This document shows, piece after piece, positions 25,350 to 37,925 of a DNA stretch of 64,000 nucleotides. The first letter of the stretch is position 1. The number at the start of each line of letters is the position of its first letter. Source of the stretch: Blastomyces gilchristii SLH14081 (Eukaryota > Ascomycota > Eurotiomycetes > Onygenales > Ajellomycetaceae); NCBI RefSeq assembly GCF_000003855.2, contig NW_003101679.1:876417-940416 (forward strand). The letters run 5' to 3'. Both the position numbers and the translations under genes were made by a program. The notes beneath the pieces are model-generated. The model ran no database searches, had not been told where the DNA came from, and worked only from the letters and a program-made list of their open reading frames with translations.

Positions 25350-25658
25350 TTGACTGAGAGAGAGGGCAGTGTCACAACAGCAGTGAGAGAGGCAGAGAAT
25401 GAACTGAACACAGATGAATTAATTAGTAGAAGAGATAACATCTCACTGCAAGACATAGCAATTATCACTGCAGCTGTAAAAGAAGCAGAAGAAGAAGAAG
25501 ATATGATCATAAGAGCAGTGCTTCTGCAGCTCATTGACATCACTGTCTTCACCTTCAACCTGGCTTTCTTAGTGGTCACAGAGGCCGCTGCCACATCACA
25601 AAGACATTTATTTACTAGAAAACATCAGAATAAGCTCTCTACTGTTCTTCAAGAATGA
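25350..25658 (+). pseudogene. Extra post-integrase open frame in copy A tail
   Basis: An open stretch between the chromodomain and the 3' LTR, reading TEREGSVTTAVREAENELN, then LQDIAIITAAVKEAEEEED. It is conserved in copy B (33898-34149). The frame extends upstream to at least 25180 through single TGA/TAA codons (RLYRLNSAVF, REKL, IELLRVTISEIKLF). The minus strand is also open here, so orientation is not certain. The product would be acidic and helical; I recognise no family. There is no ATG at the open frame's start. Confidence 0.45.
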
Positions 25659-26076
25659 TACTTCTATACACTCACTATTATAGATGAGAGAAGGGGAAGA
25701 AAAATATGTCACAGAAGAGAGAGATTTTTTTGAAAAAATCCTGTTACTACTATTAGCTTTGTCTCTAAAATACATCACTTTTACAGAGAATTTCATATAT
25801 AGAATGAAATATATTGAAAGATCTGCAAGCTACTTATTAATTATGTTTTTCACATTTCAAATCAATATATAAGAAACTCACTTATCATGTGTTTAGTTTG
25901 AATAAAGATGAGAAAAGAAAGATCTATACAGTCAGCAGAAAAACTCATCTATTTCTTTATATCACACACAGCACATATACTGTTAATTGATTAGTAACTA
26001 TTACTATACAACAAAGATAATTTCTAATCTGATAATCTTGAAGACATAGAGACTATGCTCTTAAAGAGAAGAGTAT

Positions 26077-26609
26077 TATCATACTCTCAGTCATATCAAG
26101 ACCTCATTACAGTTTTACACAGCTCATTACTTTCATGTAGATGATTTCATTCTATCTGAACCAGTTTTCAATCACTCTATAACATTATTCAAATATATCA
26201 TAGAAAGATCTGATTGATGAATATAAGAATCTCACTTCTATACAAGGTCAGCAGATTACTCTTTCTTGACAATGAGACACTGCTGAGGTATCACTTCAGC
26301 TATTCTCACTCATGAAATGAGAGAAGAGTATCTGCTCATTATCTATATAGAATAGCTAGATGCTGACTTCTTATTAAAGAAGTCAGTGATTTGTTTTTCT
26401 TCTACTGAAATATATACAAGAGTTACTACATGTCTCATACAATCTTCTTAGTATACTAAGTACTATATCTGTGATATTCTCACAATAACTCTGTAGTCTA
26501 TGAGCTCACTATTCAAGTAAGATAGTTAAGCTCACTTATACAGCTTTCTAAACAACTACTCTTATATGACACTGCTGACTAGCCACTGCTTCGGTTCTGC
26601 CACGTTACA
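26077..26609 (+). repeat. 3' LTR of copy A
   Basis: 533 bp. Its left end is mutated (TATCATACTCTCAG where the 5' LTR has TGTCACGCTTTCAG). Its right end keeps CpG (CTTCGGTTCTGCCACG). The 49 left-end positions compared with the 5' LTR differ only by transitions. Confidence 0.92.
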
Positions 26610-26737
26610 TATATAGTCACTTTACATGTTTTTTTAATAGCCAGTCCCAGTGGGATTCACGTCAAGAAATGTATGAGATCAGATTAAATGAGATTAAATA
26701 TAAAATTCATGATCTCAGCGGCCAGTCTACTTATCAG

Positions 26738-27343
26738 TCACTCTAGTCTTATAATAAGATCTTATAAGAGAATATCAGTAAAAGATCTGAGAGTTCTGAC
26801 ACTCAGATATATAAGAATACAATTACACTTCTTCAGATTTCACAGATATTATATATCTGATGATCAATATAATCATATCTAATGATAATATGAAACTCTT
26901 AAATACAAGTATAAATGTAATATCATAGTAATTCTGAGTAATGTTGAAATTATAACAGTAATAGATAGCAGATATGCATATAACTTAATAACTTTAATAT
27001 AAAGAGATTTAATAATTAACTTATGTAATTTCAACATCTACAGAATTAAATATAAAAGTGCTGAAAGAATACTTAGATACTTCTGTATATTTCAATACTT
27101 TCAATCTCACTCTCTACTCATCATAAAGAATGAAAATGCTTATAAAACTGAGTATAGATGAAGATTTCATCAGTTCATTAATTAATCAAGATTGATATAT
27201 CAATGAATAATTGAAAGATTGTATGAAACAGAAGTTTTATTCATAAATAAAAGTATATAAATCAGTATTATGAATATCTGATAATATTATAAAGTATCTT
27301 GATATTCTGTTTCAAGATACTGTTATATAATAGAAAGTATTAA
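26738..27343 (+). pseudogene. gag fragment of element E, upstream part
   Basis: AT-rich, stop-filled sequence between MITE copy 1 and copy B. The reading frame near its end continues across the copy B insertion point at 35176. It resembles a gag capsid region (EYRWRFHQFIN and LYETEVLFIN-like stretches between stops). Assignment rests mostly on position between the 5' LTR and the pol of element E. Confidence 0.55.
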
Positions 27344-27887
27344 TATCACGCTCCCGGCCGCGCCAAGGCCCTGTTGCGGTTTCACACGGCTCATTGCTTT
27401 CATGCGGATGATTCCATTCATCCCGCAGGCTGTCTGAACCGGTTTCCAACCACTCTATGACATTATTCGGATATATTATAGAAAGATTCAATTGATGAAT
27501 ATGAGAACCTCACTTCTATATAAGGTCAGCAGATTACTTTTCCTTGATAGTAAGATACTACTGAGGTATCACTTCAGCTATTCTTACTCATGAAATGAGA
27601 GAAGATATTCACTCATTGTCTATATAGAATAGCTAGATGCTGACTTCTTATAAAAGAAGTCAGTAATTTATTTTTTCTTCTACTGAAATATATACAAGAG
27701 TTACTATGTGTTCTATACAATATTCTTAGTATACTAAGTATTATATCTGTGATATCTCTGCAATAACTCTGTAGTCTATAAGCTCACTATTTAAGCAAGA
27801 TAGTTAAGCTTACTTATACAGCTTCTTAAATAACTATCTCTATATAATATCACTAACTAGTTATTACTTCAGTTCTATTATGTTACA
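27344..27887 (+). repeat. 5' LTR of copy B
   Basis: 544 bp. The first about 150 bp keep dense CpG (CTCCCGGCCGCGCC, GCGGATG, CCCGCAGG, AACCGG). The right end is CpG-free (TCTATTATGTTACA). Confidence 0.92.
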
Positions 27888-28016
27888 ATTTAAATCACTT
27901 TATCTGATTATATGTTTGAATCAGTCAAGCTCTAATAAACTGATATAACCTCACACATCTACACTGAGACTGATTTAATCTCACTCTCTGAGAGAAACAC
28001 TACATCATTCTTTAGA

Positions 28017-31000
28017 GTGTGTACATCTCTATCTCAGCAGAAATCCGAGATTTCTGAACTCACTGCATATTTTGATATAAGCTCTTCAATCACTCTGTCA
28101 TTATTACAGCCTCTACACACCTATATCTATCATGAAGATAGAGAGATTAAGATTGAAGATTTACTGAAATATAAGAGAAATATCTTGTCTGAATTTCACA
28201 GCTTTATCTGTATTCTTGAATGAAAATTCTGCCTTAATCTGAGTCAGTATAATACTCATGAGATATAAGTAATATACACTACTAACCTTCTTGAAGATAT
28301 CTCTGTGACTACTTAAGTCATTAAGAAGAGAGAGCTTGAGTGTATTAATACTGCTATAACTTGAAAAGAATTCAAGAACTTTCTACTAAATCAAATCAAA
28401 GATTATTATAATCATGACTTCATAGCAGTGCAGCAGTTCAACTTATTATATTAATAAGATAATGAGAATTCTTTCAATTTCAATATAAGATTTGAAGAAT
28501 ATTGAGAGGAATTAACTGATAATTTGAATCAATTAAAAACACAGCTTTATCTTATAAAGCTGACTTATAAGATGTGAATAATAATATTATAATATCAGAG
28601 TTCATTAATCAATTACACTGAGCTTGTTAATTTAACTTCTCAGATCTATTTGAATAATTAATTCTCTGAGAAAAAGATTAATAAGATCTCTTCTAAGTAA
28701 TTAATAACAGAATCTAAACAGTGCTGTGACAGCTTCAGTATGAAGAAAGTAAAGAAGAATTTCAAGTATTCTGATTCTTCACTCACTGTAAAGAAATATT
28801 AAAAAAGATTTGATAAAGATCTCTATTTTAACTGCAGAGCTGATAAACACTATATCAGTGATTATAAGAAGCTGAAGAAGAGAAGAAACTGAGAAGATAT
28901 CTTCTCAAAGTTAACTTCTCTTCTGATAAACATATTCATAGAAGATAATAAAAAGAAAGAAATAAAGAATTGATAATTCTCACATCTCTGAGTTCATGTT
29001 ATAATTATAATACATACCTTAAATGAGAAGATATCAGTGAGATGTCTACTTGACTTCAGAGTGAATACTAACTTTATATTCTATTTCTTTTCTTTGATAA
29101 AGAGTTGAAAGAAGATAGATTTATCAGACTATGTGAAATTTACTAATGAAATAAAATATCACTGTTTTAACATAATTCAAGTGAAGTGTGTAATCACAGA
29201 CTTAAAAGAAATCTTTAAGAAAAGCAGTCTGCTTCTTCACACAGTTAATATTATAGATAAGAATGTTATTCTAGATCTCTTATAATTGAGAGAAAATAAT
29301 TCTCTCATTGACTGAGTTACTCAGATATAGCAGTACTGTCTCACTGATGAAGAGACAGTGATAGAGAAATCTGAAGAGTTTCATTGAAAGAATCTTGAGA
29401 AAAAGATTGAGTTAATATACTGTATAGTAGATGATTGAGACTTGAGAATAGATGAAGAAGTTATCATTCTCACTATAAGATTAGCAGCAGTATTCATTAT
29501 TGAAGATAGATATGTATAATATCTCTTTACAGATTTTAAGAATGTCTTTTCAGAAAGAGAAGCAGTGAAGTTTTCTAATATCAAGATATAATATAAGATT
29601 TATCTTGAAGACAGTGTAACAGTACTGTACAGATCTCTTTACAATCTGTCTGTAAAGAAATTAAATATTCTGTGTAAATATCTTGAAGAAGCATAATCAA
29701 AGAACTGAATATATTTATCAAAGAGTTCAGTAGAAACATCTATACTCTTTATACTTAAGAAGAATGATAGGCTATGTCTATGTATAGACTACAGAGACCT
29801 TAATAAGATGACAGTTAAGAATTACTATTCATTATTATTAATTAATAAGATGATCAATTGATTATCTGAAGTAAAGATGTTCTCAAAGATTAATATACAG
29901 AATGTCTATCATAGAATCAGAGTTAATAAAGATAATGTTTGAAAAACAGCTTTTCATATCAAGTATAGTAATTTTAAATATCTTGTTTTATCTTTTAATC
30001 TTTGTAATGCTTCAGCCATCTTTCAGATCTATATAAATGAAGTGCTGTAAGACCTTGTTGATGTCTTCTGTATAGTATATCTGAACAACATTCTAATCTT
30101 CTTAAAATCAGAGAAAGAACATGATATTCATGTTCAAGAAGTATTAAGTCACTTGAGACAGTATTAACTCTATACAAACACTGAAAAATACTCATTCTAC
30201 ATGCAGAAGATTGATTTCTTAGATTACATTATTGAGATGAATAACATTTCAATGAACAGAAGCTGAGTCTCTGTTATTGAGAACTGATCAGCACTACAGA
30301 TGTATTATGAGATATAGATGTTTCTAGAATTTACAAATTTCTATAGATAATTTATCTATACATATTCACAGATTACTGTCTCTCTTACAGATCTGTTAAA
30401 GAGAAGTGTGAAAGACAGAAAAATAGAACTGTTTATTCTCACTCAAGACATTATACAGATGTTTATGAAATTGAAACAAGCTTTCACAGATATCACAATA
30501 CTGAATCACTTTAATCTCAACTTACTCAGTCAGTGTGAGACTGATATATCTGAGAATGAAATCTATGAAATCTTTTCACAGTTGATATCAGAGGCCTTTC
30601 AATGTTGAAAGAATCAGAGAATAATTATCTCTGAGAAAACAGATAATGAATTGTCTGTGAAAGAAGACTTTTTCACAGAGTCTATAAAATATTATGAATA
30701 AAGATTAGTGATCTTCTTCTTCAAGAAGTTATCACTCATACAGAGAAGATATGATATTCATAATCAGAAGATATTAGTAATTATCAAATTCTTTAAGATT
30801 TAATAACATTATCTTCAGAATAGTAAGTACTCAGTGTAAGTTCTCACTGATTATATAAATCTGTATTATTTCTTGACAACAAAGAGCTTGACAGAATGTT
30901 AAGCCAGATGAGTGAAGCTGCTTTCAGAGTATGATTTCTATATTCAATACTGTTCAGATCAGCTTAATCTCACTGACACACTGTCTAGACAGTCTGATTA

Positions 31001-32850
31001 TAATATTATTAATGCAGAGAAGAATTCTATAAAAGAATCTCTATCATTACTGCAGAAGAAGCTGACTGCAGAGAATTAAAGTTCTCTGAAGCTTGAAAAC
31101 AGCACTGAAGAGACAGCTGTGCAACTCAGTATAAAAGATGAAAGAAAACCTGAGTCTTCACAGAGAACTGATACTGAAGATCATGAGCTTCTTATATTAT
31201 ATCTTATAATCATTGAATGAGTAAAGAATGAAACAGTCTACAATCTTTCAATCTGACTACTTTTGAAATTCATTGATAAGTTACAGAAGAGAGATATCTC
31301 TACTACAGCTTAAATTCAGAAGTTGAAGAAGAAAGAGTTTAGTTTAAACTTAAAAGAGACAGACTCTGAGCAGAGCAGTGTCACTAAGAAACTAAGTCAC
31401 TGATAACTAGAAGAATATAAACTTCTACTGCTGAATGATTCAGTCTTCATCTCTCATAGCAGAGCAGTGTGTTAAAAGTTATTGAGAATTCATCATAATA
31501 ATCTTCATACAGAGCACTTCAGGTTAGAGAAGACTGAGAAGCTTCTAAAATATAAATATATTTAAGACAAGCTCTGAGCAGATATCAAAGAGTATATTAA
31601 AACTTACAATATCTGTTAAAGAATAAAGATCTCATGATATAAGTAATACAGTGAGTTAACATCACTATCTATTTTAAAGAACTTATAGCAGAATCTATTA
31701 ATGAATTTCATAGTTGACCTACTGAAGTTAACAAGAGTCAAAGAATATGACTCAATTTTAGTCATTGTTAACTACTTTATGAAGATAATCAGATATATCT
31801 CTACTTATAAAAAGATTAAAGCCTCTGAATTAACTGATCTATTTTTAGATATCATCATTTATAATCACAGTACTCTGAAATCATTGATAACAGATTAAGA
31901 ATTTCTCTTCATCAGTAAATACTGATCAGCTTTTTACTATTATCTTATAATAAAATATCTTCTCAGTACTATATTTCATTCACAGATTAATAATCAGACT
32001 GAATATCAGAATCAGACACTAGAACAGTATCTTTAAGTGTTCTATTTATATTATCAGAATAATTAGCTCAAACATCTTCTAATCACTGAATTCATATATA
32101 ATAATATAAAGAATGCAATCTTAAAGATATCTCTCTTCTATACTTATTATAAATATAATTCTTCATTACTCAGTGATGTTATAGATGACATTTTAAAGAA
32201 AGAAATAAACAGTCAGAATATTAGATAGATATAAAGAATAGAGTATCTCTCAGTATCAGAAGTAAAAGTAAGATTGAAACTTTTAAATAAAATTTATAAG
32301 AAGATGATGAAAAGTATTCATCATACTTAGAAGTAGTAGATGAAATACTATAATTAAAAACATCTTCTGATGAAGTTCTTAATAGAGAATCAAGTGTTAC
32401 TTTCAGCAAAGAATATCAAGATAATAAGATTATATAAGAAGCTTAGTAAGTGATGACTAGAATCTTTTCTAATAACAAGAGTAATGAGTAAGCAGATATA
32501 TAAGTTAAAATTACTTACAGAATTAAAATTAATTCATTCTGTTTTTCACATTTTCTATTTGAAGCTTTATAAGTAATATCTCAGAGTGAAGCTGTCTCAG
32601 CTGAATAATATTAAGATTAAGAGTGATACTGAATATCTTATAAAGAAAATATTGAATAAGTAAATATATTACAGCAAGTTTCAATATCTTATAAAATGAG
32701 AAGAATATTTATTATCAGAGAATTCATGAGAACTGCTTGAGTATTTGAAAAATACTGAGAAAGAGATTGCAAGCTATAAGACAGCTAGTAGAGATTACTC
32801 TGTTATATATCAGAGACATTGAGTAAGAAATACTGCTTAAAACTTCTTAT
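28017..32850 (+). pseudogene. gag-pol of copy B, many stops, RT active site lost
   Basis: Collinear with the gag-pol of copy A. The gag remnant carries LQPLHTYIYHEDREIKIED. The knuckle remnant retains NCRADKHYISD. The RT catalytic box is changed to YLNN. The integrase core segment MNFIVDLLKLTRVKEYDSI is followed by the 107 bp missing in A. The chromodomain remnant lies at about 32640-32790 (IKKILNK, FQYLIK). It cannot be expressed as one product. Confidence 0.85.
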
Positions 32851-33897
32851 TTTTCTTAAAGAGTTTTTTAGAGATAATCTTGTAATAATGAGCTAATGTC
32901 TTATAAACTCTGTAGTACTCTTCTTCTATTTTCTCTTAAAGAATTTTTTAGAAGTTTAATGAGACTATATAAGTATAAAATTTCTGAAGTGATTAGAGAA
33001 AAGAAATATTTAAAATTAATAAAAAAGATTAATATTATTAATCTGTGAGCTGCTGCTATTCTAATAAGACTGCAGTCTGTTGAAAAAGTAAAAAGAAGGA
33101 ATTTCAGAGTCTACTTATTAATAATCACACTCTTATTAAACTTATTCTTCACTGTTGAAGTCTTCAGCACTAATATCTTTATCTGCTGAGAAGTTAGTGC
33201 TGCAGTGCTGTAGAGAAGCATGCTGCAGAAGAGTATAAGAGATACTGAAAGTATTAACTTATTAACTTACAAAGTATCTCAGTCATCTGCTTGAACTGAA
33301 GTGAGATTCTCTTCAATCAGTGATTGATCTCTGCAGTACTTTCAACAGTAGTACTGACTAATCTCTTCTTAAGATTAGTCATTCTAAGGTGTTTTTTTAT
33401 CTCAGAGACTCATACTTTCATCTCTTTTTACAGATAAGTAAGAAGGATCTTCTCAGTCTTAATAGAATCTGTCAATACTTAAAGCTCTGAGATTCTCACT
33501 CTGTACTGCTTGAGTATCTAGGCTTTTTATCAGAGCTGATATAATGTCTTTCTGTGAGATAATACTTACAGAGAGGCAGGAGTTGTTGTTATAAGTATAA
33601 TAAAAATAATAGAAGTAAGAGAAGAAGTGAGTATATAAAATCTTCTCTTTCTTCAGCTGCTTGACACAGTGCAGACAAGTAGCAGTGCTAGTCAGAGATT
33701 GTATCAGAGTCTTCTCACAGAGAGAAGATAAAGAAACTGCAGAACTCTGCAGACTCAACTCAGCAGTATTCTGAGCAGAACTCAAGTATGCTGTGAAAGA
33801 GAAACTATGAATTGAGCTTCTCAGAGTCACTGTCTCTAAAATCAAGCTCTCTTCAGATTTCTCTCTGAATGATCACACAGGGTCATACATCACTGTA

Positions 33898-34149
33898 TTG
33901 ACTGAGAGAGAAGGCAGCATCACAACAGCAGTGAGAGAGACAGAGAATGAACTGAATACAGACACACTAGCCAGCAGAAGAGATAACATCTCACTGCAAG
34001 ACATAGCAACTTTCACTGCAGCTGTAAGAGATGCAGAAGAAGAAAAAGATATGACAATGAGAGTGATACTTCTACAGCTCATTGATGCCACTGTCTTCAT
34101 CTTCAACCTGACTTTTTTAACAGTTATGAAGGCTGCAGCTGCATCATGA
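33898..34149 (+). pseudogene. Extra post-integrase open frame in copy B tail
   Basis: The counterpart of 25350-25658 in copy A (TEREGSITTAVRETENELN, LQDIATFTAAVRDAEEEKD). Amino-acid similarity persists although both copies have decayed. No family is recognised, and the reverse strand is open as well. Confidence 0.45.
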
Positions 34150-34626
34150 AGACATTTACTCACTAGAAAATGTCAGAATAAGTTCTTTATTATTCTTCAA
34201 GAATGATACTTTCATGCACTCACTGTTACAATTGAGAGAGAGAGAAAGAAAAATATTTCATAGAGAGAGAAAATCTTTTCAAAAAAATCCTGCTACTACT
34301 GTTAGCTTTATCTCTAAAATACATCACTTTTGTAGAGAATTTCATACATAGAATGAAATATGATAAGAGATCTGTAAGTCACTTATTAACTATATTTTTC
34401 TCATCTCAAATTGATATATAAGGAACTCACTTATCATATATTTAATTTAAATGAAGATGAATAAAGAAAGATCTATACAGTCAGCAGAAAAACTCATCTA
34501 TTTCTTTATATTATATACAGTATATATGCTATTAATCAGTTGATAACTGTTGCTATACAACAAAGATAATTTCTAATTCAGTAAATCTTGAGAGTATAGA
34601 GACTATACTCTTAAAGAGAAGAGTAT

Positions 34627-35170
34627 TATCATACTCTCAGCTATGTCAAGACTCTGTTATGATTTCACACAGCTCATCACTTTTATATGAATGATTTTAT
34701 TCATTTCACAGACTGTCTGAATCAGTTGTTAATTACTCTATGACATTATTCAGATATATTATAGAAAGATCTGATTGATGAATATAAGAACCTCACTTTT
34801 ATACAAGATCAGCAGATTACTTTTCCTTGATAGTAAGGCATCACTGAGGTATCACTCTGACTATTCTTACTTATGAAATGAGAGAAGATATCTACTCATT
34901 GTCTATATAGAATAGCTAGATACTGGCTTCTTATAAAAGAGATCAGTGATTTGTTTTTTCTTCTACTGAAATATATACAAGAGTTACTGCATATCTCATA
35001 CAATATTCTTAGTATACTAAGTATCATATCTGTGATATCTCTGTAATAACTCTGTAGCCTACAAGCTCACTATTCAAGCAAGATAGTCAAGCTCACTTAT
35101 ACAGCTTCTCAAATAACTATCTCTACATGACACCGCTGACTAGCCACCGCTTCGGTTCCGCCACATTACA
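34627..35170 (+). repeat. 3' LTR of copy B
   Basis: 544 bp. The left end is mutated (TATCATACTCTCAG). The last about 45 bp keep CpG (GACACCGCTGAC, CCACCGCTTCGGTTCCGCC). This is the mirror image of the 5' LTR pattern. Confidence 0.92.
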
Positions 35171-35175
35171 ATTAA

Positions 35176-37925
35176 ATTGATTACAGAGTATCTGACAGAG
35201 AAACACTTCTCTTACAACATTTATTTCTGACTTCAATATCAAGATTCTAGAAGCAGATGATCAATCTTGAGAGAATTAAATAAAGATTAACATGCTCAAG
35301 AAGATATTGACTTTCAAACTCTTACAGACTCTTATAAGTGTAGATAAAGATCAGACTTATAAAGACTTCTGCACATAGCTTTGAATATTGAATGACTGTC
35401 TTATCAAGCTCAAGAGTATATAGAACAGTGATAGAAGATATTACATCTCAGTCACTTATACACCTGTACTGAAGAGAAGTAACAGCAATGATACAGATGC
35501 TATGAACTGAATAGATTCAAATATCTATGTATAAGCAAGAGTTTTCACTGTCTGAACAGGCTTCTGAGTCTCTGAGATCACTTCTGAAGAAGTCACTGAT
35601 TAATATCAACATAAAGTGTGCATTAACTGTAATTAATCAGAACATATTACTTTCAACTGCTGATTAATCTATATATCTTCTCATTCAAAAAATGAATCAG
35701 TGTCTGTCTGCATCAATCACATTACATTAGAGAAAGATTCAGAAGATAATTATAAGAATATCTCAGTGAAACAGAAAAAAGATTAACTTCTATTCAAATT
35801 TATAAACAGAAGCTTAAAGAGGTCAGATAATAATAATTTAAAGAGAAGATAATAATGAATGCAATTCTTATATCTACTGTAATTAATAATATATATAATA
35901 TAAAAGCTATGATAGATAGTAATCTATATCACTATGCAATGATAAAATCTTCAGTTATAAAATATTATAATCTTCAGTATATCTCTTTATCAAAACTCTG
36001 ACTTCTCACAGAATTTGATAATTCAAAAGACATTTATACTCATTATATAATGAAGCTGATCATAGATGTGAGAGAATATCAATATGAAGATGTCTATATA
36101 TATGAAGTTAATAATCTTGATTATAATCTTATATTAGAACTTATCTGACTATCTGAATAAGACATCTTATTGAATACTTGAAATAGAAGCTTGATATTCT
36201 CTAACAATGATAGAATTCATGAAGATGATATTTACAAGACTATGAATCTTACACAGATTTCTGTCAATGCTTATAAAATACTCTGAAAAAGAAGTTATTA
36301 TTAAAACTATTAACAGAGTTACTAACAAGTTCACTGACAGCAGAATCATATATTAATCTATTCTATTAGTCTAACTGATATTAAAAAGGCTTTAGAAAAG
36401 TTATTCTGTATTATAATAATAGATTCTCATATAAAACTCTCTTAATAATATCATGAATATCTAGATATCTTCTGATAAGATAATATTATAAACATACTTC
36501 TCTTACAAGATTCTGAAATAGATCATAGTATCAAGTTAGAGAAAAAGAATGATAAGAATTCTGAATTATCATGAGACTCTCTTTATAACATATTCTGAGA
36601 TGAACTTCTTCTTCTTCAAAAGATACTTAATAATCTGTTAAATAAGAGATTCATACATGTTAGCAACTCTTTCACTGCAGCCTTTATTCTCTTTGCAAAG
36701 AAATCAGATAAAGAACTTCAGTTCTGTGTGAATTATTAAGAATTGAACAGATTAACAAAGAAAGACTGTTATTCTTTATCTCTTATTAATAAAACTCTAG
36801 CTCACATTGAACAAGCTCAATGATTTATAAAGTTAGATGTTATCACTGTGTTTTATAAGATTCACATCACTGAAGAAGATGAGTGACTTACAGTATTTCA
36901 AATATAATATAGTCTCTTTGAATGAGTAGTCACACTCTTTGAACTGATCAATACTCTTAGTATATTTCAGAAGTATATCAACTGAGCACTCTGAGACTTT
37001 CTTGATAAATTTATATCTATCTATTTAGATAATATTCTTATCTTCACTGATAAATTCAGAAAGAAATATCAAGAGTATGTGTAAAGAGTATTACAACAAC
37101 TATAAGAAGTAGAACTATCAATTGATATTAACAAGTATAATTTCAAAGTCAAGAGTACTAAATACTTAGATTTCATCATAGAAGCTGATAAGAAAATCTA
37201 AATGAATTCTGAGAAGATCTCTGCTATTCTTGAATGAGAGGTCTTATATACTGTGAAAGATGTACAAAGCTTCATCAGATTTACTAACTTCTATCAGTGA
37301 TTTATATAAAACTTCTCAGATATTATAAGATTACTTGCAGAACTCATTAGAAAAGACTCAGTATTTCAATGATCAGTAGATGCTGAAGCTGTATTTATAT
37401 AAATGAAGAAGATGTTTATTAATATCTCTCTACTGATAATATTCAATTCTGATTATAAAATAGTTATTAAAGCTGATTTCTCTGACTATGTAACAGAAGA
37501 AGTGATATTATAATATAATAATAAAGATATTCTATGATTATATATCTTTATATCTAAGAAACTGAGTTCTGCTGAATGTAACTATGAGATCTATGATAAG
37601 AAACTTCTTATAATTATATACTGTTTAGAAGAATAAGACTCTGAACTTCAAAGTGTCTCTGAATTTAAGATAGTCACAGATTATAAGAATCTCAAATACT
37701 TTATAACTACTTATAAACTTACTGAATAACAGATACAATGATCTGAGTTCTTAAGCTGCTTTTATTTTACAATACACTACTATTCTGACAGTCAGAACTC
37801 AATGATAGATGCTCTCTCACAATGAGAACAAGATATGCTGCTTAATATGACAGATATGTACTGAATGAACTGAGAACACCAGCTCTTAGACCTGAAGATA
37901 TTGATTAATCAAGATAGAATAACTC
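35176..37925 (+). pseudogene. Element E gag end, protease-like region, RT and RNase H
   Basis: This plus-strand frame with stops continues the gag of element E. A CCHC knuckle is visible near 35616-35660 (CINCNQSEHITFNC). The RT has FAKKSDKELQFCVNY, LDVITVFYKIHITEEDE and YLDNILIF near 37022 (second Asp changed to Asn). RNase H has ADFSDYVTEEV and [21 protein letters not shown], followed by FTIHYYSDSQNSMIDALSQ. The protein continues to about 37.9 kb and then stops matching an integrase. The family is a fungal chromovirus, distinct from copies A and B. Confidence 0.82.

Larger units (their letters stand above)
18787..26609 (+). mobile_element. Ty3/gypsy chromovirus-type LTR retrotransposon, copy A (inside MITE copy 1)
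   Basis: 7823 bp, with 533-bp LTRs at 18787-19319 and 26077-26609. The 5-bp direct repeat TATAT flanks it at 18782-18786 and 26610-26614. The plus-strand coding order is gag (from about 19509) with a degraded CCHC knuckle near 20260, RT with YLDDILIF at about 21510-21533, RNase H, integrase from about 22900, and a chromodomain at about 24080-24240 (LQYLVK...YSLSEN). An unusual 1.8-kb tail follows before the 3' LTR. Many in-frame TGA and TAA codons make it inactive. A 131-bp LINE-derived patch interrupts the integrase. Confidence 0.92.
18396..26729 (+). mobile_element. 506-bp MITE, copy 1 (split by element A)
   Basis: The two arms are 18396-18786 and 26615-26729, together 506 bp. The ends are TAGACTG... 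and ...CCAGTCTA, with an 8-bp target duplication CTTATCAG at 18388-18395 and 26730-26737. Element A landed in the motif GATCTGATATATAGTC, which is intact in the other two copies. The left arm is strongly mutated; the right end keeps some CpG. There is no coding capacity. The 8-bp duplication suggests hAT-type mobilisation. Confidence 0.9.
27344..35170 (+). mobile_element. Ty3/gypsy chromovirus-type LTR retrotransposon, copy B (inside gag of element E)
   Basis: 7827 bp, with 544-bp LTRs at 27344-27887 and 34627-35170. The 5-bp direct repeat ATTAA flanks it at 27339-27343 and 35171-35175. It is collinear with copy A over gag, pol, chromodomain and the long 3' tail, so it belongs to the same family. 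It keeps the integrase segment that copy A lost. It is more heavily mutated: the RT motif at about 30077-30100 reads YLNNILIF, so both catalytic aspartates are gone. Confidence 0.92.

Noticed and set aside
25325..25594. Minus-strand host gene in the copy A tail
   Set aside because: The plus-strand reading is equally open, extends upstream with element-like sequence, and is conserved in copy B at the same place. It is part of the retrotransposon.
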